From assembly GCF_008011855.1 (NCBI RefSeq), contig NZ_VOUX01000005.1, positions 62,001-126,000 on the forward strand: a DNA stretch of 64,000 nt, given 5' to 3'. The stretch is from Serratia bockelmannii. Its GTDB lineage: Bacteria > Pseudomonadota > Gammaproteobacteria > Enterobacterales > Enterobacteriaceae. The translations under genes and the position numbers were made by a program. This document shows, in pieces, positions 1-13,325 of this stretch; the first letter of the stretch is position 1; the number at the start of each line of letters is the position of its first letter. The notes under the pieces are model-generated. The model had not been told where the DNA came from, ran no database searches, and was given only the letters and a program-made list of their open reading frames with translations.

Positions 1-1
1 C

Positions 2-1513
2 GTCAGGATCGCGGACGTTAAAAATGAAGTCCTGGCGGGCTTTGTGGTGGCGGTTTCGATGATCCCCGAGGCGGTCGGCTTTTCGCTGGTCGCCGGTCTT
101 TCGCCGATCGTCGGTTTACATACCGCGTTTATTATCGGCCTGGTCACGGCGCTGTTCGGCGGCAAGCCGGGCATGGTTTCCGGCGCCGCAGGTTCCATTG
201 TGGTGGTGCTGATGAGTCTGGCGGCGCAGTACGGCATGGGTTACGTGCTGTGGGCCACGCTGTTTGCCGGGGGGATTCAAATCCTGATCGGCGCCTTCCG
301 GCTGGGCAAGTTCATTCGCCTGGTGCCGCTGCCGGCGATCCACGGCTTCGTCAATGGCCTGGCGATCGTCATCATGCTGGCGCAGCTGAAGATGATCGCC
401 GGGCAGGGGCCGCTGATGTACGGCCTGGTGGCGCTGGCGATTGCGGTGGTGGTGCTGTTCCCGCGCCTGACCAAAGCCATTCCGTCTTCGCTGGCGGCGC
501 TGCTGGTGGTTTCGGCGTTGGCGATCGGCCTCAATCTGCATACGCTGCGGGTGGGCGATCTGGCGGACATTTCCGGCGCGCTGCCGCACTTCAGCCTGCC
601 GACGGCGCCGTTTACCCTGGAGATGGTGCGGGTGGTGCTACCCTATGCAGTAGTGATTGCCCTGGTCGGTTTGATTGAATCGCTGCTGACCATGACGGTG
701 CTGGATGAAATGGGCGGCAAGAAGGGCAACGGTAACCGCGAAAGCATCGCGCAGGGCGCCGGTAACGCGGTGTGCGGCCTGTTCGGCTGCTTCGCCGGTT
801 GTGCGATGATCGGCCAGTCGATCATCAACTTCACCTCGGGCGGGCGCGGGCGCATCTCCGGCACGGTGGGCGCTATCCTGCTGATTTTATTTGTGGTTAG
901 CCTGTCGCGCTATATCGGCCTGCTGCCAGTGGCGGCGCTGGCCGGGGTGATGCTGGTGGTGTGTTACAACACTTTCGAGTGGAGTTCGCTGCGCCGTTTG
1001 CGTCGTATGCCGAAGGCGGACGCGCTGGTGATGATCGCCGTCACGTTGATCACCATCTTTACCGATCTGGCGGTGGCGGTGATCAGCGGGGTGATTATCT
1101 CGGCGCTGGTGTTCGCCTGGCAGCAGGCACGCATCCGCGTGCGCCAGCGGCAGGTGACGGGCGACGTGGCGGTGTATCGGCTCGATGGTCCGCTGTTCTT
1201 CGGCTCGGCCGCGGCTTTTGCCGAGCTGTTCGAGCCGCAAGGCGATCCGCAGAACGTGGTGCTGGACTTTGCCGGCACCCGGGTGATGGATTCCAGCGGC
1301 GTAGAAGCGATCGATAAGCTGACGGCGCGTTATCTGGCGGCGGGGAAAAGCATTCGTCTGCGCCACCTGAGCGGTGACTGCGTGCGCCTGCTCAAGCGCG
1401 CCGGGCCGTTTTGCAGCCATGAACTGGACGATCCGCAGTATTACGTGGCGGAAGAGGGGTTCGCCGCCGATGATCGCCGCGTGGGCGAGGAGACCTTCAA
1501 CCCGCGCGGCTAA
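2..1513 (+). CDS. SulP family inorganic anion permease with STAS domain (5' end outside window)
   Basis: The reading frame is open from base 2, so the gene begins before the window. The visible ~500 residues hold the typical SulP core of many hydrophobic segments, opening with an AGFVVAVSMIPEA stretch near the family's usual N terminus. A cytoplasmic STAS domain covers the last ~110 residues (LDGPLFFGSA, then the VMDSSGVEAI motif). SulP proteins move sulfate, bicarbonate or dicarboxylates across the inner membrane; the substrate cannot be read here. It converges on pth. It is clearly different from the second SulP gene in this window (dauA, near 11.4 kb). Confidence 0.9.
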   Translation, partial: VRIADVKNEVLAGFVVAVSMIPEAVGFSLVAGLSPIVGLHTAFIIGLVTALFGGKPGMVSGAAGSIVVVLMSLAAQYGMGYVLWATLFAGGIQILIGAFRLGKFIRLVPLPAIHGFVNGLAIVIMLAQLKMIAGQGPLMYGLVALAIAVVVLFPRLTKAIPSSLAALLVVSALAIGLNLHTLRVGDLADISGALPHFSLPTAPFTLEMVRVVLPYAVVIALVGLIESLLTMTVLDEMGGKKGNGNRESIAQGAGNAVCGLFGCFAGCAMIGQSIINFTSGGRGRISGTVGAILLILFVVSLSRYIGLLPVAALAGVMLVVCYNTFEWSSLRRLRRMPKADALVMIAVTLITIFTDLAVAVISGVIISALVFAWQQARIRVRQRQVTGDVAVYRLDGPLFFGSAAAFAELFEPQGDPQNVVLDFAGTRVMDSSGVEAIDKLTARYLAAGKSIRLRHLSGDCVRLLKRAGPFCSHELDDPQYYVAEEGFAADDRRVGEETFNPRG

Positions 1514-1543
1514 AAGCCGGCAGCGGGCAGGGCGCCCGCTGCG
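1512..1543 (-). terminator. Terminator between the SulP gene and pth
   Basis: A 9-bp GC stem (GCAGCGGGC / GCCCGCTGC) with a 5-base loop. Read on the minus strand it is followed by a short T run, so it best suits the end of pth and may serve both convergent genes. Confidence 0.55.
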
Positions 1544-1550
1544 GTAAGGT

Positions 1551-2141
1551 TCAGGCCTGCGCCTTGAAGCTGTGCAGGCGCTGAACGGTTTTTTCCAGCC
1601 CGTCCTTCATCAGCATCTCGGTGCAGCGCAGCGACTCGTCGATCGCTTCGTCAATCATCTTCTGCTCGCTGGCCGGCGGCTTGCCGAGCACGAAGCCCAC
1701 CACCTTGTTCTTGTCGCCCGGATGGCCGATGCCGATGCGCAGGCGGTAGAAGTTCGGGTTATTGCCGAACTTGTTTTGGATGTCTTTCAGGCCGTTGTGG
1801 CCGCCGTTGCCGCCGCCGAGCTTGATTTTTGCCACGCCGGGCGGCAGATCCAGCTCGTCGTGCGCCACCAGGATCTCGTTGGGTTCGATGCGGTAGAAAT
1901 TGGCCATCGCCAGCACCGCTTTGCCGCTCAGGTTCATGAAGGTGGTCGGCACCAGCAGGCGCACGTCGTTGCCCGCCAGATTCAAACGGGCGGTGTAGCC
2001 GAAGAACTTGCTCTCTTCTTTCAACTGCTGATTGTGGCGCTGTGCCAGCAGATCGACGTACCAGGCGCCGGCGTTGTGGCGTGTCTGGGCGTATTCCGCG
2101 CCCGGGTTGGCCAGGCCGACTATCAATTTAATACTGCTCAC
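1551..2141 (-). CDS. pth: Peptidyl-tRNA hydrolase
   Basis: Cleaves peptidyl-tRNA released by stalled ribosomes and so recycles tRNA; essential in E. coli. The N terminus [20 protein letters not shown] carries the conserved Asn and the catalytic His. The GGGNGGHNG loop and the RIGIGHPG motif are also present. I chose the GTG at 2141 (196 aa, starting MSSIKLIVG), which best fits the ~194-aa family; another GTG at 2153 would add four residues. Neither has a strong Shine-Dalgarno. In E. coli ychF follows pth; here a SulP gene lies on that side instead. Confidence 0.95.
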   Translation of the reverse strand: MSSIKLIVGLANPGAEYAQTRHNAGAWYVDLLAQRHNQQLKEESKFFGYTARLNLAGNDVRLLVPTTFMNLSGKAVLAMANFYRIEPNEILVAHDELDLPPGVAKIKLGGGNGGHNGLKDIQNKFGNNPNFYRLRIGIGHPGDKNKVVGFVLGKPPASEQKMIDEAIDESLRCTEMLMKDGLEKTVQRLHSFKAQA

Positions 2142-2323
2142 TGGGAGATTCACTATGATCAGGGTAATGGAAAGGGCCTTAGTCTACCTGTCGGGGCGGT
2201 GAATGACAAAATCCGATCTCTGCCTTCGGCGTTGGTAAGAAAGACGAATGATTCATTAGCTGAATCATTCAATTTGTCTGCTAATTTTCAGTGGCGTGTT
2301 AAGAAGTGTCAATAATTCTTTAC

Positions 2324-2371
2324 CATTTGTGATCGCCTCCGCAATCCCCTTGCCATAACAAGGACTATACT
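2324..2371 (+). promoter_or_regulatory. Probable CRP-dependent promoter of ychH
   Basis: TGTGATCGCCTCCGCA at 2328-2343 has a perfect left CRP half-site and a 3/5 right half. A -10 hexamer TATACT lies at 2366-2371 with no good -35. The CRP centre falls about 42 bp before the expected start, the class II position. E. coli ychH is known to be CRP-activated. The rest of the gap 2142-2442 shows nothing else I can name. Confidence 0.5.
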
Positions 2372-2442
2372 TAACTTATCAAAGTGGGTTAACAAGTTGC
2401 AGCGTTATCCCGGTTGGCACATGGCAATCATGGAGGTGGCAT

Positions 2443-2721
2443 ATGAAACGTAGAAGCGCGGACAGAATGGGCAACTTTTTTATGGGGCTGGGGCTGGTCG
2501 TGATGATCGGCGGCGTTGGATACTCCATTATTGCTGAAGTTTCCCAGTTCAATTTACCGCAATTTTTCGCCCACGGCGCCATCATGAGTATCTTCGTCGG
2601 CGCGCTGTTATGGCTGGTGGGCGCGCGTATAGGCGGCCGCGAGCAGGTGGCGGATCGCTACTGGTGGGTAAAACACTTTGATAAACGGTGCCGTAACGAC
2701 CAACATCGTTCGTCGCATTGA
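2443..2721 (+). CDS. ychH: YchH family small inner-membrane stress protein
   Basis: 92 residues, matching the E. coli YchH pattern: MKR start, GLGLVVMIGGVGYSI first membrane segment, FAHGAIMSIFVGALLWLVGAR second segment, then REQVADRYWWVKHFDKRC. In E. coli it is a CRP-regulated stress protein; its biochemical role is unsettled. An AGGAGGT-like ribosome-binding site sits before the ATG. It lies between pth and prs as in E. coli, but dauA, which follows ychH in E. coli, has moved to beside kdsA here. Confidence 0.92.
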   Translation: MKRRSADRMGNFFMGLGLVVMIGGVGYSIIAEVSQFNLPQFFAHGAIMSIFVGALLWLVGARIGGREQVADRYWWVKHFDKRCRNDQHRSSH

Positions 2722-2806
2722 TTAAAAAATCAGAAGGGAAGCAAGAGCAGGGCAAGGGAATATCTGCCGTGCATTAAGGTCTGAGGTCATGTTGGACTAC
2801 GAGTAG

Positions 2807-2846
2807 AAAACCCGTTGTTGCTCACGCACCAACGGGTTTTTCTTTT
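2807..2846 (+). terminator. Rho-independent terminator after ychH
   Basis: Stem AACCCGTTG / CAACGGGTT followed by TTTTCTTTTT. It ends the ychH transcript and faces the 3' end of prs. About 85 bases of untranslated RNA separate the ychH stop from the stem. Confidence 0.8.
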
Positions 2847-2906
2847 TCTGGTGTCGGGCTCGCTATCTTTCCGGCACGGTGGGCACCGCACCGGAAAGAC
2901 GACGAA

Positions 2907-4028
<1,122 letters not shown>

Positions 4029-4895
4029 CTACGACTCAAACCGCCCGGAACGAATGCGATGTAGTGGGGAGACGTTAACGCCGCGCGCTACAAAACCACA
4101 CAACCACTCCGGGGCTTGATTTAACACCTGACGGGCGGCGATTTCTGTGTCGAATTCAGCAAACACACAAGCACCTGTGCCAGTCAGGCGTGACGGGGCG
4201 TATTCTAACAGCCATGAAAGAAGCTGTTCAACCTCGCGAAAACGTTTTCTTGCGATCGGTTCGCAATCATTTGCGTACGGCGCCTGCAACAGCTCACTTA
4301 AGGAGCGAACCGGGGTGTTTCTTTTTAATTCGGGGTCGCCGAAGATAACCGGCGTCGGGATGCCGACGCCAGGATGCGCCACCAGATACCATTTTTCCTG
4401 CGGCTCGGCCGGCTGCAGGCGCTCGCCGATGCCTTCGGCGAAGGCGGCGTGGCCGCGCACGAACACCGGCACGTCGGCGCCGAGGCTGAGCCCCAGCGCT
4501 GCCAGTTGGTCGTCGCCAAGACCGCAGCGCCACAGTTCGTTCAGCGCCACCAGCACGGTGGCGGCGTTGGAGGAACCGCCGCCCAAACCGCCGCCCATCG
4601 GCAGGCGCTTGTCGATGCTGATGTCGGCGCCGCGCGGCGCGGTTTGCAGGCCGCGTTCATCGCAATAGCGCTGCAGCAGGCGGGCGGCGCGCACGATCAG
4701 GTTCTGCTCGTCTGGAACGCCGTCGACCGGCGTCAGCAGATGAATGCGGTCGTCCTGGCGAGGGTCGATGGTCAGGGTATCGCCGTAGTCCAGAAACTGG
4801 AACAGCGTCTGCAGCAGGTGATAGCCGTCTTCACGACGGCCGGTGATGTACAAAAACAGGTTGAGTTTCGCGGGGGAGGGCCACTGGCGGATCAT
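4029..4895 (-). CDS. ispE: 4-diphosphocytidyl-2-C-methyl-D-erythritol kinase
   Basis: Phosphorylates CDP-ME in the non-mevalonate (MEP) isoprenoid pathway. It is a GHMP-kinase fold protein: the N terminus [22 protein letters not shown] carries the catalytic Lys, and [15 protein letters not shown] (about residue 95) is the ATP-binding glycine loop. At 288 aa it is near the E. coli length of 283. Its ATG overlaps the lolB stop by 4 bases (ATGA), so the two are translationally coupled, as in E. coli lolB-ispE-prs. Confidence 0.96.
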   Translation of the reverse strand: MIRQWPSPAKLNLFLYITGRREDGYHLLQTLFQFLDYGDTLTIDPRQDDRIHLLTPVDGVPDEQNLIVRAARLLQRYCDERGLQTAPRGADISIDKRLPMGGGLGGGSSNAATVLVALNELWRCGLGDDQLAALGLSLGADVPVFVRGHAAFAEGIGERLQPAEPQEKWYLVAHPGVGIPTPVIFGDPELKRNTPVRSLSELLQAPYANDCEPIARKRFREVEQLLSWLLEYAPSRLTGTGACVFAEFDTEIAARQVLNQAPEWLCGFVARGVNVSPLHRIRSGRFES

Positions 4896-5515
4896 TTGAG
4901 CGTCCAGTTATCCATCTTCAGCTTGATGCGCTGGTCGCCCTGCTGCAGCTCCAGGCGGTTCGGCAGCGTCGGCTGCACCTCGTTGCTGTAGCCCTGGTAA
5001 TCCACTTTCCAGGTCTGGCCGCCTTGCTGGTAGGTCAGCTTGCTCAGGCGATATTGGTCATCCAGCGCAAAATCGCTGGCTTCGCCCGGCAGGCCGAGCA
5101 TCCACTGGCGCAGGTTGTTCAGCGGGATCGCCATGCCGGTCAGCTTGCGGATCATCTCTTCCGGGTTGTCGCTGACGTAGCGTTTGCCCTGGTTGTCGGT
5201 CAGCTGCACCACGTTTTTCTGCACGTTGAGATCCATTTCCGTGCTGCCCAGCGGGTTGGTCAGCAGCAGGCGGTAGCGCTCCGGCGAGAACTGCTGCCAG
5301 AAGAAGCGGGCGTAGACTTTTTTCTGATCAGACAAGTAGGCGAAGGAGCCGCGGGTCTGATAGGTGCTGAGCTGTTGCACTGCCTGCTCATGGGCGCGCC
5401 ACTGCGGTGAAGTCGGGCTGGTGGCCGGGCCGGTCGGCTTGGTGGTGGTACAGGCGGCCAGCACCAGGCTGGCCAGCGGGATCAGACGGAGCAAACTAAC
5501 TTTGCGTATTGGCAT
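4892..5515 (-). CDS. lolB: Outer-membrane lipoprotein receptor LolB
   Basis: Receives lipoproteins from periplasmic LolA and inserts them in the outer membrane. The start [21 protein letters not shown] gives a signal peptide ending in a LAAC lipobox, so LolB is itself a lipoprotein. At 207 aa it equals E. coli LolB. An AAGAGAAAG ribosome-binding site precedes the ATG at 5515; an upstream in-frame extension to 5548 would put charged residues before the signal and is rejected. First gene of lolB-ispE(-prs), divergent from hemA. Confidence 0.95.
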   Translation of the reverse strand: MPIRKVSLLRLIPLASLVLAACTTTKPTGPATSPTSPQWRAHEQAVQQLSTYQTRGSFAYLSDQKKVYARFFWQQFSPERYRLLLTNPLGSTEMDLNVQKNVVQLTDNQGKRYVSDNPEEMIRKLTGMAIPLNNLRQWMLGLPGEASDFALDDQYRLSKLTYQQGGQTWKVDYQGYSNEVQPTLPNRLELQQGDQRIKLKMDNWTLK

Positions 5516-5982
5516 AACTTTCTCTTGTCCTTTTGTCCTTGCGGGCATGCGCGACGAAACCCGGATTCAGCGCTCACGCTAACGGGGCGGCGGCGGCGCG
5601 TCAATTTTTTGCTGCATCGCGTTGAATCTTTCCGCTTTTGCCGGCGCAATGCCAACCCGGTACGCGCGTCGGGGTCGCCATTAAGCGTAACACAATCGCC
5701 TAAAGGCGGGGAGGCGCGCCCGATAAGCGGTGCCGGAGTTGCGCAAACGCCGCCGTTGCGTACGCCGAATAGCGTGCGCGTTATCGCAAACTGCGCTAAA
5801 ATTTAAGCAATCAACCTAGCCTATGACTATTTATCCCGCTGTATTTATTGCTTATTCATTAATTGATGTCATCTATGACAGCGATTGAACGGAAGATGCG
5901 GTTGTTACTTTTATTGATCCCGCGCATCAAGTAGAATGCCGTTCAACGAGAACCCGTACCAAGATAAGTATTACTCGAAGCA
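5516..5982. promoter_or_regulatory. lolB-hemA divergent promoter region (467 bp)
   Basis: No gene is visible. The hemA side is AT-rich, with -10-like hexamers at 5932-5937 (TAGAAT) and near 5795 (TAAAAT). The lolB side is GC-rich. It should carry the promoters for both divergent operons, but I see no clear -35 or operator. Confidence 0.5.
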
Positions 5983-7245
5983 ATGACCCTGCTGGCGTTA
6001 GGTATAAATCACAAAACCGCTCCGGTTTCTCTGCGTGAAAGGGTGACCTTCTCGCCAGAGTCCATCGATGAGGCGCTGACCAGCTTGCTCCAACAACCGT
6101 TGGTGCAGGGCGGTGTCGTGTTGTCCACCTGCAACCGCACCGAGCTGTACCTCAGCGTAGAGCAACAGGAACACATGCACGAGCAGCTGGTCGCCTGGCT
6201 GTGCGCATATCACAACCTGCGCCCGGAAGAGGTGAAGAAAAGCCTGTACTGGCATCAGGGCAACGACGCGGTCAGCCATCTGATGCGGGTGGCCAGCGGG
6301 TTGGACTCATTGGTATTGGGCGAACCGCAGATCCTCGGCCAGGTGAAAAAGGCCTTCGCCGAGTCGCAACGCGGCCAGTCGCTGTCCGGCGAGCTGGAGC
6401 GTCTGTTCCAGAAATCCTTCTCCGTCGCCAAGCGCGTGCGCACCGAAACCGAAATCGGCGCCAGCGCGGTCTCCGTAGCGTTTGCTGCCTGTACCCTAGC
6501 GCGGCAGATCTTCGAATCGCTGGCCGATCTCAACGTCTTGCTGGTGGGCGCCGGTGAAACCATCGAGCTGGTGGCGCGCCACCTGCGCGAACACAAAGTG
6601 CGGCACATGATCATCGCCAACCGCACCCGCGAGCGCGCGCAGCTGCTGGCGGACGAGGTGGGCGCGGAAGTGATCACCCTGCCGGAGATCGACGAACGCC
6701 TGGCGGACGCCGACATCATCATCAGTTCCACCGCCAGTCCGCTGCCGATCATCGGTAAGGGGATGGTGGAGCGCGCGCTGAAGGCGCGCCGCAACCAGCC
6801 GATGCTGCTGGTGGATATCGCCGTACCGCGCGATATCGAGCCGGAAGTCGGCAAACTGGCCAACGCCTATCTGTACAGCGTGGACGATCTGCACGCCATC
6901 ATTCAAAGCAACCTGGCGCAGCGCAAAGCGGCGGCGGTGCAGGCGGAGTCGATCGTGCAGCAGGAAAGCATCAACTTCATGGCCTGGCTGCGTTCGCAGG
7001 GCGCGGTGGAAACCATCCGCGACTACCGTTCGCAGGCTGACCAAATTCGCGCGGAAATGGAGGCCAAAGCGCTGGCCGCCATCGCGCAGGGCGCCAACGT
7101 GGAGCAGGTTATTCACGAGCTGGCCCATAAACTGACCAACCGTCTTATTCATGCCCCTACCAAATCCCTCCAGCAGGCCGCCGGCGACGGCGACGTGGAG
7201 CGGTTGCAGTTATTACGCGACAGCCTCGGGCTGGATCAGCATTAG
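5983..7245 (+). CDS. hemA: Glutamyl-tRNA reductase
   Basis: First committed step of C5-pathway tetrapyrrole synthesis: reduces glutamyl-tRNA to glutamate-1-semialdehyde with NADPH. The N-terminal catalytic domain has [20 protein letters not shown] and the active-site Cys in STCNRTELY (about residue 50). A Rossmann segment [16 protein letters not shown] follows, then the helical dimerisation domain. At 420 aa it compares with 418 in E. coli. The E. coli protein is haem-regulated through degradation signalled at its N terminus, which is conserved here. It heads the hemA-prfA-prmC-sirB2-sirB1-kdsA gene string. Confidence 0.97.
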   Translation: MTLLALGINHKTAPVSLRERVTFSPESIDEALTSLLQQPLVQGGVVLSTCNRTELYLSVEQQEHMHEQLVAWLCAYHNLRPEEVKKSLYWHQGNDAVSHLMRVASGLDSLVLGEPQILGQVKKAFAESQRGQSLSGELERLFQKSFSVAKRVRTETEIGASAVSVAFAACTLARQIFESLADLNVLLVGAGETIELVARHLREHKVRHMIIANRTRERAQLLADEVGAEVITLPEIDERLADADIIISSTASPLPIIGKGMVERALKARRNQPMLLVDIAVPRDIEPEVGKLANAYLYSVDDLHAIIQSNLAQRKAAAVQAESIVQQESINFMAWLRSQGAVETIRDYRSQADQIRAEMEAKALAAIAQGANVEQVIHELAHKLTNRLIHAPTKSLQQAAGDGDVERLQLLRDSLGLDQH

Positions 7246-7276
7246 TTTTCTCTATTAACAGGGTTTATTACCACGC

Positions 7277-8362
7277 ATGAAGCCTTCTATTGTTGCCAAA
7301 CTGGAAGCGTTACAAGAGCGCCATGAAGAAGTGCAGGCGCTGCTCGGCGATGCCGGCGTCATCGCCGAGCAAGACCGGTTCCGCGCGCTGTCGCGAGAAT
7401 ACGCGCAGCTGACCGACGTCAGCCGCTGCTTCCTGGAATGGCGTCAGGTGCAGGAGGATCTGGAGACGGCGGAAATGATGCTGGACGATCCGGAAATGCG
7501 CGAGATGGCGCAGGAAGAGCTGAAACAGGCGCGGGCGACCAGCGAAGCGCTGGAGCAGCAGCTGCAGGTGTTGCTGCTGCCGAAAGATCCGGACGATGAG
7601 CGCAGCTGCTTCCTCGAAGTGCGCGCCGGCACCGGCGGCGATGAGGCGGCGATCTTTGCCGGCGATCTGTTCCGCATGTACAGCCGCTATGCGGAAAGCC
7701 GCCGCTGGCGTGTCGAGGTGATGAGCGCCAACGAAGGCGAACACGGCGGTTTCAAAGAAGTGATTGCCAAAGTTTCCGGCGATGGCGTGTACGGTCAGCT
7801 GAAGTTTGAATCCGGCGGGCACCGCGTGCAGCGCGTGCCGGAAACCGAATCCCAGGGGCGCATCCACACCTCCGCCTGTACCGTGGCGGTGATGCCGGAA
7901 GTGCCGGAAGCCGAGCTGCCGGACATCAACCCGGGCGATCTGAAAATCGACACCTTCCGCTCCTCCGGCGCCGGCGGCCAGCACGTTAACACCACCGACT
8001 CGGCGATCCGCATCACCCACCTGCCGACCGGCATCGTGGTGGAGTGCCAGGACGAACGTTCGCAGCACAAAAACAAAGCCAAGGCGATGTCGGTGCTGGG
8101 CGCGCGCATTCGCGCCGCCGAGATGGCCAAGCGCCAGCAGGCCGAGGCGTCCACTCGCCGCAACCTGCTGGGCAGCGGCGATCGTTCCGACCGCAACCGC
8201 ACCTACAACTTTCCGCAGGGGCGGGTAACCGACCACCGCATCAACCTGACGCTCTACCGTCTGGACGAAGTGATGGAAGGCAAACTGGATATGCTGATCC
8301 AGCCGATCGTGCAGGAGTATCAGGCCGATCAGCTGGCTGCGCTGTCCGCCGAGCAAGAGTGA
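7277..8362 (+). CDS. prfA: Peptide chain release factor 1
   Basis: Reads UAA and UAG stop codons and triggers peptide release. The catalytic GGQ is at residues 233-235, inside [14 protein letters not shown]. The codon-recognition tripeptide is P188-E189-T190 (PxT type; PAT in E. coli). At 361 aa it is one residue longer than E. coli RF1. It lies 31 bp after hemA; its stop TGA overlaps the prmC ATG (TGATG), coupling RF1 to its own methyltransferase. Confidence 0.97.
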   Translation: MKPSIVAKLEALQERHEEVQALLGDAGVIAEQDRFRALSREYAQLTDVSRCFLEWRQVQEDLETAEMMLDDPEMREMAQEELKQARATSEALEQQLQVLLLPKDPDDERSCFLEVRAGTGGDEAAIFAGDLFRMYSRYAESRRWRVEVMSANEGEHGGFKEVIAKVSGDGVYGQLKFESGGHRVQRVPETESQGRIHTSACTVAVMPEVPEAELPDINPGDLKIDTFRSSGAGGQHVNTTDSAIRITHLPTGIVVECQDERSQHKNKAKAMSVLGARIRAAEMAKRQQAEASTRRNLLGSGDRSDRNRTYNFPQGRVTDHRINLTLYRLDEVMEGKLDMLIQPIVQEYQADQLAALSAEQE

Positions 8363-9195
8363 TGGATTATCAATACTGGCTGAAAGCCGCCGCCGCGCGT
8401 TTGACCCACAGCGACAGCGCCCGGCGCGACGCGGAAATCCTGTTGGGTTTCGTGACCGGCAAGGCCAGAACCTTCCTGATGGCGTTCGGGGAAACCCTGC
8501 TGACGCCGCCGCAGCAACAGCAGCTGGAGACGCTGCTGGCGCGCCGCGAACGCGGTGAGCCGGTGGCCTATCTGGTGGGCGAGCGCGAGTTTTGGTCGCT
8601 GCCGCTGTCGGTCTCGCCGGCGACGCTGATCCCACGCCCTGATACCGAATGCCTGGTGGAACTGGCGCTGGCGCGCCTGCCGCCGCAACCCTGCCATTTC
8701 CTCGATCTTGGCACCGGCACCGGCGCCATCGCGCTGGCGCTGGCCAGTGAGCGCCCGGATTGTTCGGCTATCGGCATCGATGTGCAGCCGGAGGCGGTTG
8801 CGCTGGCGCAGCACAATGCGCACAAGCTGAAGATCGACAACGTCCGATTTCTACAGGGCAGCTGGTTTGCGCCGGTGGCGGGGCAACGCTTCGCGCTGAT
8901 CGCCAGCAATCCGCCCTATATCGACGCCGCCGATCCGCATTTGTCGCAGGGCGACGTGCGCTTTGAACCCGGTAGCGCGCTGGTTGCCGCCGAGCACGGG
9001 CTGGCGGATTTGGCCGCCATCGTGCGCCAGGCGCCGCATTATTTGCAGCCGCAGGGCTGGCTGCTGTTGGAACATGGTTGGCAGCAGGGCGAGAGCGTGC
9101 GCGCGCTGCTGCAGGCCGCCGGATTTTCCGCTGTCGCCACCCACCGTGATTACGGCGACAACGACCGCGTGACGCTCGGCCAATGGCCGGGATAA
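8362..9195 (+). CDS. prmC: Release factor glutamine methyltransferase
   Basis: Uses SAM to methylate the Gln of the GGQ motif of RF1 and RF2. The SAM loop is FLDLGTGTGAIALALA and the substrate-glutamine motif NPPY lies at residues 183-186. At 277 aa it equals E. coli PrmC (HemK). The ATG at 8362 sits inside the prfA stop; a longer in-frame read-back into prfA has no start signal and is rejected. Confidence 0.96.
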   Translation: MDYQYWLKAAAARLTHSDSARRDAEILLGFVTGKARTFLMAFGETLLTPPQQQQLETLLARRERGEPVAYLVGEREFWSLPLSVSPATLIPRPDTECLVELALARLPPQPCHFLDLGTGTGAIALALASERPDCSAIGIDVQPEAVALAQHNAHKLKIDNVRFLQGSWFAPVAGQRFALIASNPPYIDAADPHLSQGDVRFEPGSALVAAEHGLADLAAIVRQAPHYLQPQGWLLLEHGWQQGESVRALLQAAGFSAVATHRDYGDNDRVTLGQWPG

Positions 9196-9239
9196 GCGCC
9201 ACTCATAATAACGACGCCCGGGCTATTTAAGGGAGCATC

Positions 9240-9634
9240 ATGACTGCATACACCGCGTTGAAACATTTCCATTTGCTGACGGTCGCCATCAGTATTACCT
9301 TGTTTGTGCTGCGTTTCTTTTGGCAGTGGCGCCGCTCGCCGATCATGGGCCGCCGCTGGGTCAAGGTAGCGCCGCACCTGAATGACACGCTGCTGTTCGT
9401 CAGCGGCATCGCGTTGGTGGTGACGTTCGGGTTTTATCCGCTGCTGGGTATGGACTCATGGCTGACCGAGAAGCTGTTTGGCGTTATTATCTATATCCTG
9501 CTTGGCTACGTCGCATTGGGCAAGAAGACCAAAAGTCAGCGGCTGCGAACCGTGGCGTTCATGCTGGCGTTGGGCTGTCTGTATCTGATAATTAAACTTG
9601 CCACGACGAAAATACCGTTTCTGATGGGATACCT

Positions 9635-9638
<4 letters not shown>
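9240..9638 (+). CDS. sirB2: SirB2 family inner-membrane protein
   Basis: 132 residues with four hydrophobic segments: LLTVAISITLFVLRFFW, LLFVSGIALVVTFGFYP, LFGVIIYILLGYVALG and VAFMLALGCLYLIIKLA. This is the YchQ/SirB2 pattern. The name comes from a Salmonella invasion-gene screen; no biochemical function is established. It sits between prmC and sirB1 as in E. coli and overlaps sirB1 by four bases (ATGA). Confidence 0.88.
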
Positions 9639-11357
<1,719 letters not shown>

Positions 11358-11371
11358 GCGCTCGTCGCCAT

Positions 11372-11401
11372 AAAAAAAGCCCGACTCGTCGGGCTTTTTT
11401 A
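11372..11401. terminator. Bidirectional terminator between kdsA and dauA
   Basis: AAAAAAGCCCGA-CTCG-TCGGGCTTTTTT: a perfect GC stem flanked by A and T runs, so it works on both strands for the convergent genes kdsA and dauA. Confidence 0.9.
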
Positions 11402-11404
11402 CGT

Positions 11405-13093
11405 TTAGGCGCCGGTGGCCGCCAGCGCTTCCGGCAGGGTCGGATAGAACTGCAAGCGGCCCTCGATCGGCTGCACCCGCGCACGCGCCAGGGTTTTCAG
11501 CGGCTGGAACGGCACGTCGGTGATCACCAGTTTCTTGTCCGCCGGCAGCACGTCGATAAAGCGACGCAGGGCGCTCAGACCGCCGGCATCGAGCACCGGC
11601 ACCGCATCCCATTGCAGCACGATCGTGCGGTAACCTTCGCTGCGCGCCAGCAGTTCGGTAAAGATGCGCTCGGCGGCGGCGAAGAACAGCGGGCCGTTCA
11701 CCCGCAGCACCAGGCGGCCGTCGCCGGCACTCAGCTCGCTCAACCGCGTCATGCGGGCGATGCGGCGCATAAACAGCAGCGAAGCCAGCACGATGCCCAC
11801 GGTAATGGCGATCACCATGTCGAACAGCACCGTCAGCGACATGCACAGCAGCAGCACCAGAATGTCGTCCTTCGGCGCCCGGCGCAGCAGGTAAACCACC
11901 TTGTGGGCCTCACTCATGTTCCAGGCGACCATCAACAGCAGCGCCGCCATCGCCGCCAGCGGCAGATAAGAGAGCCACGGCGCCAGCACCAGCAGCGCCA
12001 ACAGCACCAGCAGCGCGTGGATGATGGCGGATACCGGTGAGGTGGCACCGGCGCGCACGTTGGCCGCCGAACGGGCAATCGCGGCGGTAGCGGTGATGCC
12101 GCCGAAGAACGGCGCGATGATGTTGCCCGCGCCCTGGCCGATCAGTTCGCTGTTCGAGTTATGCTTCTTGCCGGTCATGCCGTCGAGCACCACGGCGCAC
12201 AGCAGTGACTCGATCGCGCCGAGCATTGCCATCGAAAACGCCGCCGGCAGCAGGGCGGAGACGGTTTGCCAACTCAGAGTGAACGGCTGCCCGCCGCCGC
12301 CCGGCAGATCCCAGGGCAGCAACAGCTGCGGCAGGATCGGCGGAATGCCTTGGCCGCTGCTGCCGTCGGCCAGCAGGTAGCTGAAGCGCGAGCCGATGGT
12401 TGCCACCGGGTGGTCAAACAGCGCCAGCAGCCCCATCAGCGCGGTGCCCGCCAGCAGCGCCGGCAGGTGGCCCGGCACCCGCAGGCCGAGCTTGGGCCAG
12501 AAGATCAGGATCAGCAGCGTCACCGCGCCGATTAGGGTATCGCCGAAATCCAGCGTCGGCAGCGCCTGCAGCAGGGCGTACAGCTTGCCAACGTAATTTT
12601 CCGGCGTGTGCGCCAGCTGCAGGCCGAAAAAGTCCTTGATCTGCATGGTGGCGATGGTGATGGCAATGCCGGAGGTAAAGCCCAGCGTCACCGGCAGCGG
12701 AATGTATTCGATCAGCCGGCCAAAGCGCGCCAGCCCCATCAGCAGCAGAAATACCCCGGAGATCAGCGTGGCGACCAGCAAGCCGGCCAGGCCAAACTGC
12801 TGCGAGACCGGATAGAGGATCACCACGAAGGCGGCGGTGGGGCCGGAGACGCTGTAGCGCGAACCGCCGCTGACGGCGATGACGATGCCGGCGATGGCGG
12901 CGGTATACAGGCCGTACTGCGGCGGCACGCCGCTGGCGATCGCCAGCGCCATCGCCAGCGGAATGGCGATAATACCGACCGTCACCCCGGCGATGGCGTC
13001 TTTCAGCAACCGCGCCAGGCTATAAGGTTCCCGCCAGCAGGCATCTATCAGCGCGCTGAAGGGGCGAATTTTGTTTATTTCATGCGTTTTCAT
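11405..13093 (-). CDS. dauA: C4-dicarboxylic acid transporter DauA (SulP family)
   Basis: 562 aa, closely following E. coli DauA/YchM (559 aa), including DLIAG-type [44 protein letters not shown] and the [20 protein letters not shown] loop. About a dozen membrane segments are followed by a C-terminal STAS domain from ~residue 440 ([15 protein letters not shown], then [11 protein letters not shown]). In E. coli it takes up succinate and other dicarboxylates at acid pH. There the gene lies between ychH and prs; here it lies beyond kdsA, so the block has been rearranged. Confidence 0.93.
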   Translation of the reverse strand: MKTHEINKIRPFSALIDACWREPYSLARLLKDAIAGVTVGIIAIPLAMALAIASGVPPQYGLYTAAIAGIVIAVSGGSRYSVSGPTAAFVVILYPVSQQFGLAGLLVATLISGVFLLLMGLARFGRLIEYIPLPVTLGFTSGIAITIATMQIKDFFGLQLAHTPENYVGKLYALLQALPTLDFGDTLIGAVTLLILIFWPKLGLRVPGHLPALLAGTALMGLLALFDHPVATIGSRFSYLLADGSSGQGIPPILPQLLLPWDLPGGGGQPFTLSWQTVSALLPAAFSMAMLGAIESLLCAVVLDGMTGKKHNSNSELIGQGAGNIIAPFFGGITATAAIARSAANVRAGATSPVSAIIHALLVLLALLVLAPWLSYLPLAAMAALLLMVAWNMSEAHKVVYLLRRAPKDDILVLLLCMSLTVLFDMVIAITVGIVLASLLFMRRIARMTRLSELSAGDGRLVLRVNGPLFFAAAERIFTELLARSEGYRTIVLQWDAVPVLDAGGLSALRRFIDVLPADKKLVITDVPFQPLKTLARARVQPIEGRLQFYPTLPEALAATGA

Positions 13094-13325
13094 CTACGGT
13101 GCGTACCAAATCTTCAAAAGTGAAAGGAATGGCGGGCCCGATGAGGTCCGTCTTGTCACGTGACAGATACCATACGCCTTTTGTTCAGCGGATTACCAGA
13201 CCTGCGTCAATTTGGCACAGGAAATCAGAGAGTCGTCGTTTTATCCGGCGCTAAATGCCGTTAAGAGGTAAGTAAGCCGCAGATTCTGCGGCTGAAAAAG
13301 AAAGGAATCATCAAGGTTTTGGCGG

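Noticed and set aside
7838-7846. RF1 recognition tripeptide P-E-T instead of the E. coli P-A-T
   Set aside because: The fixed positions are P and T; the middle residue varies in nature, so this is normal RF1 variation.
7310-8635. 441-codon minus-strand open frame
   Set aside because: Antisense to prfA and prmC, both of which have full functional motifs; low-complexity composition.
13275-13293. Stem AGCCGCAG/CTGCGGCT as terminator of the UPF0303 gene
   Set aside because: No T run follows on the minus strand, so it is too weak to list as a feature.
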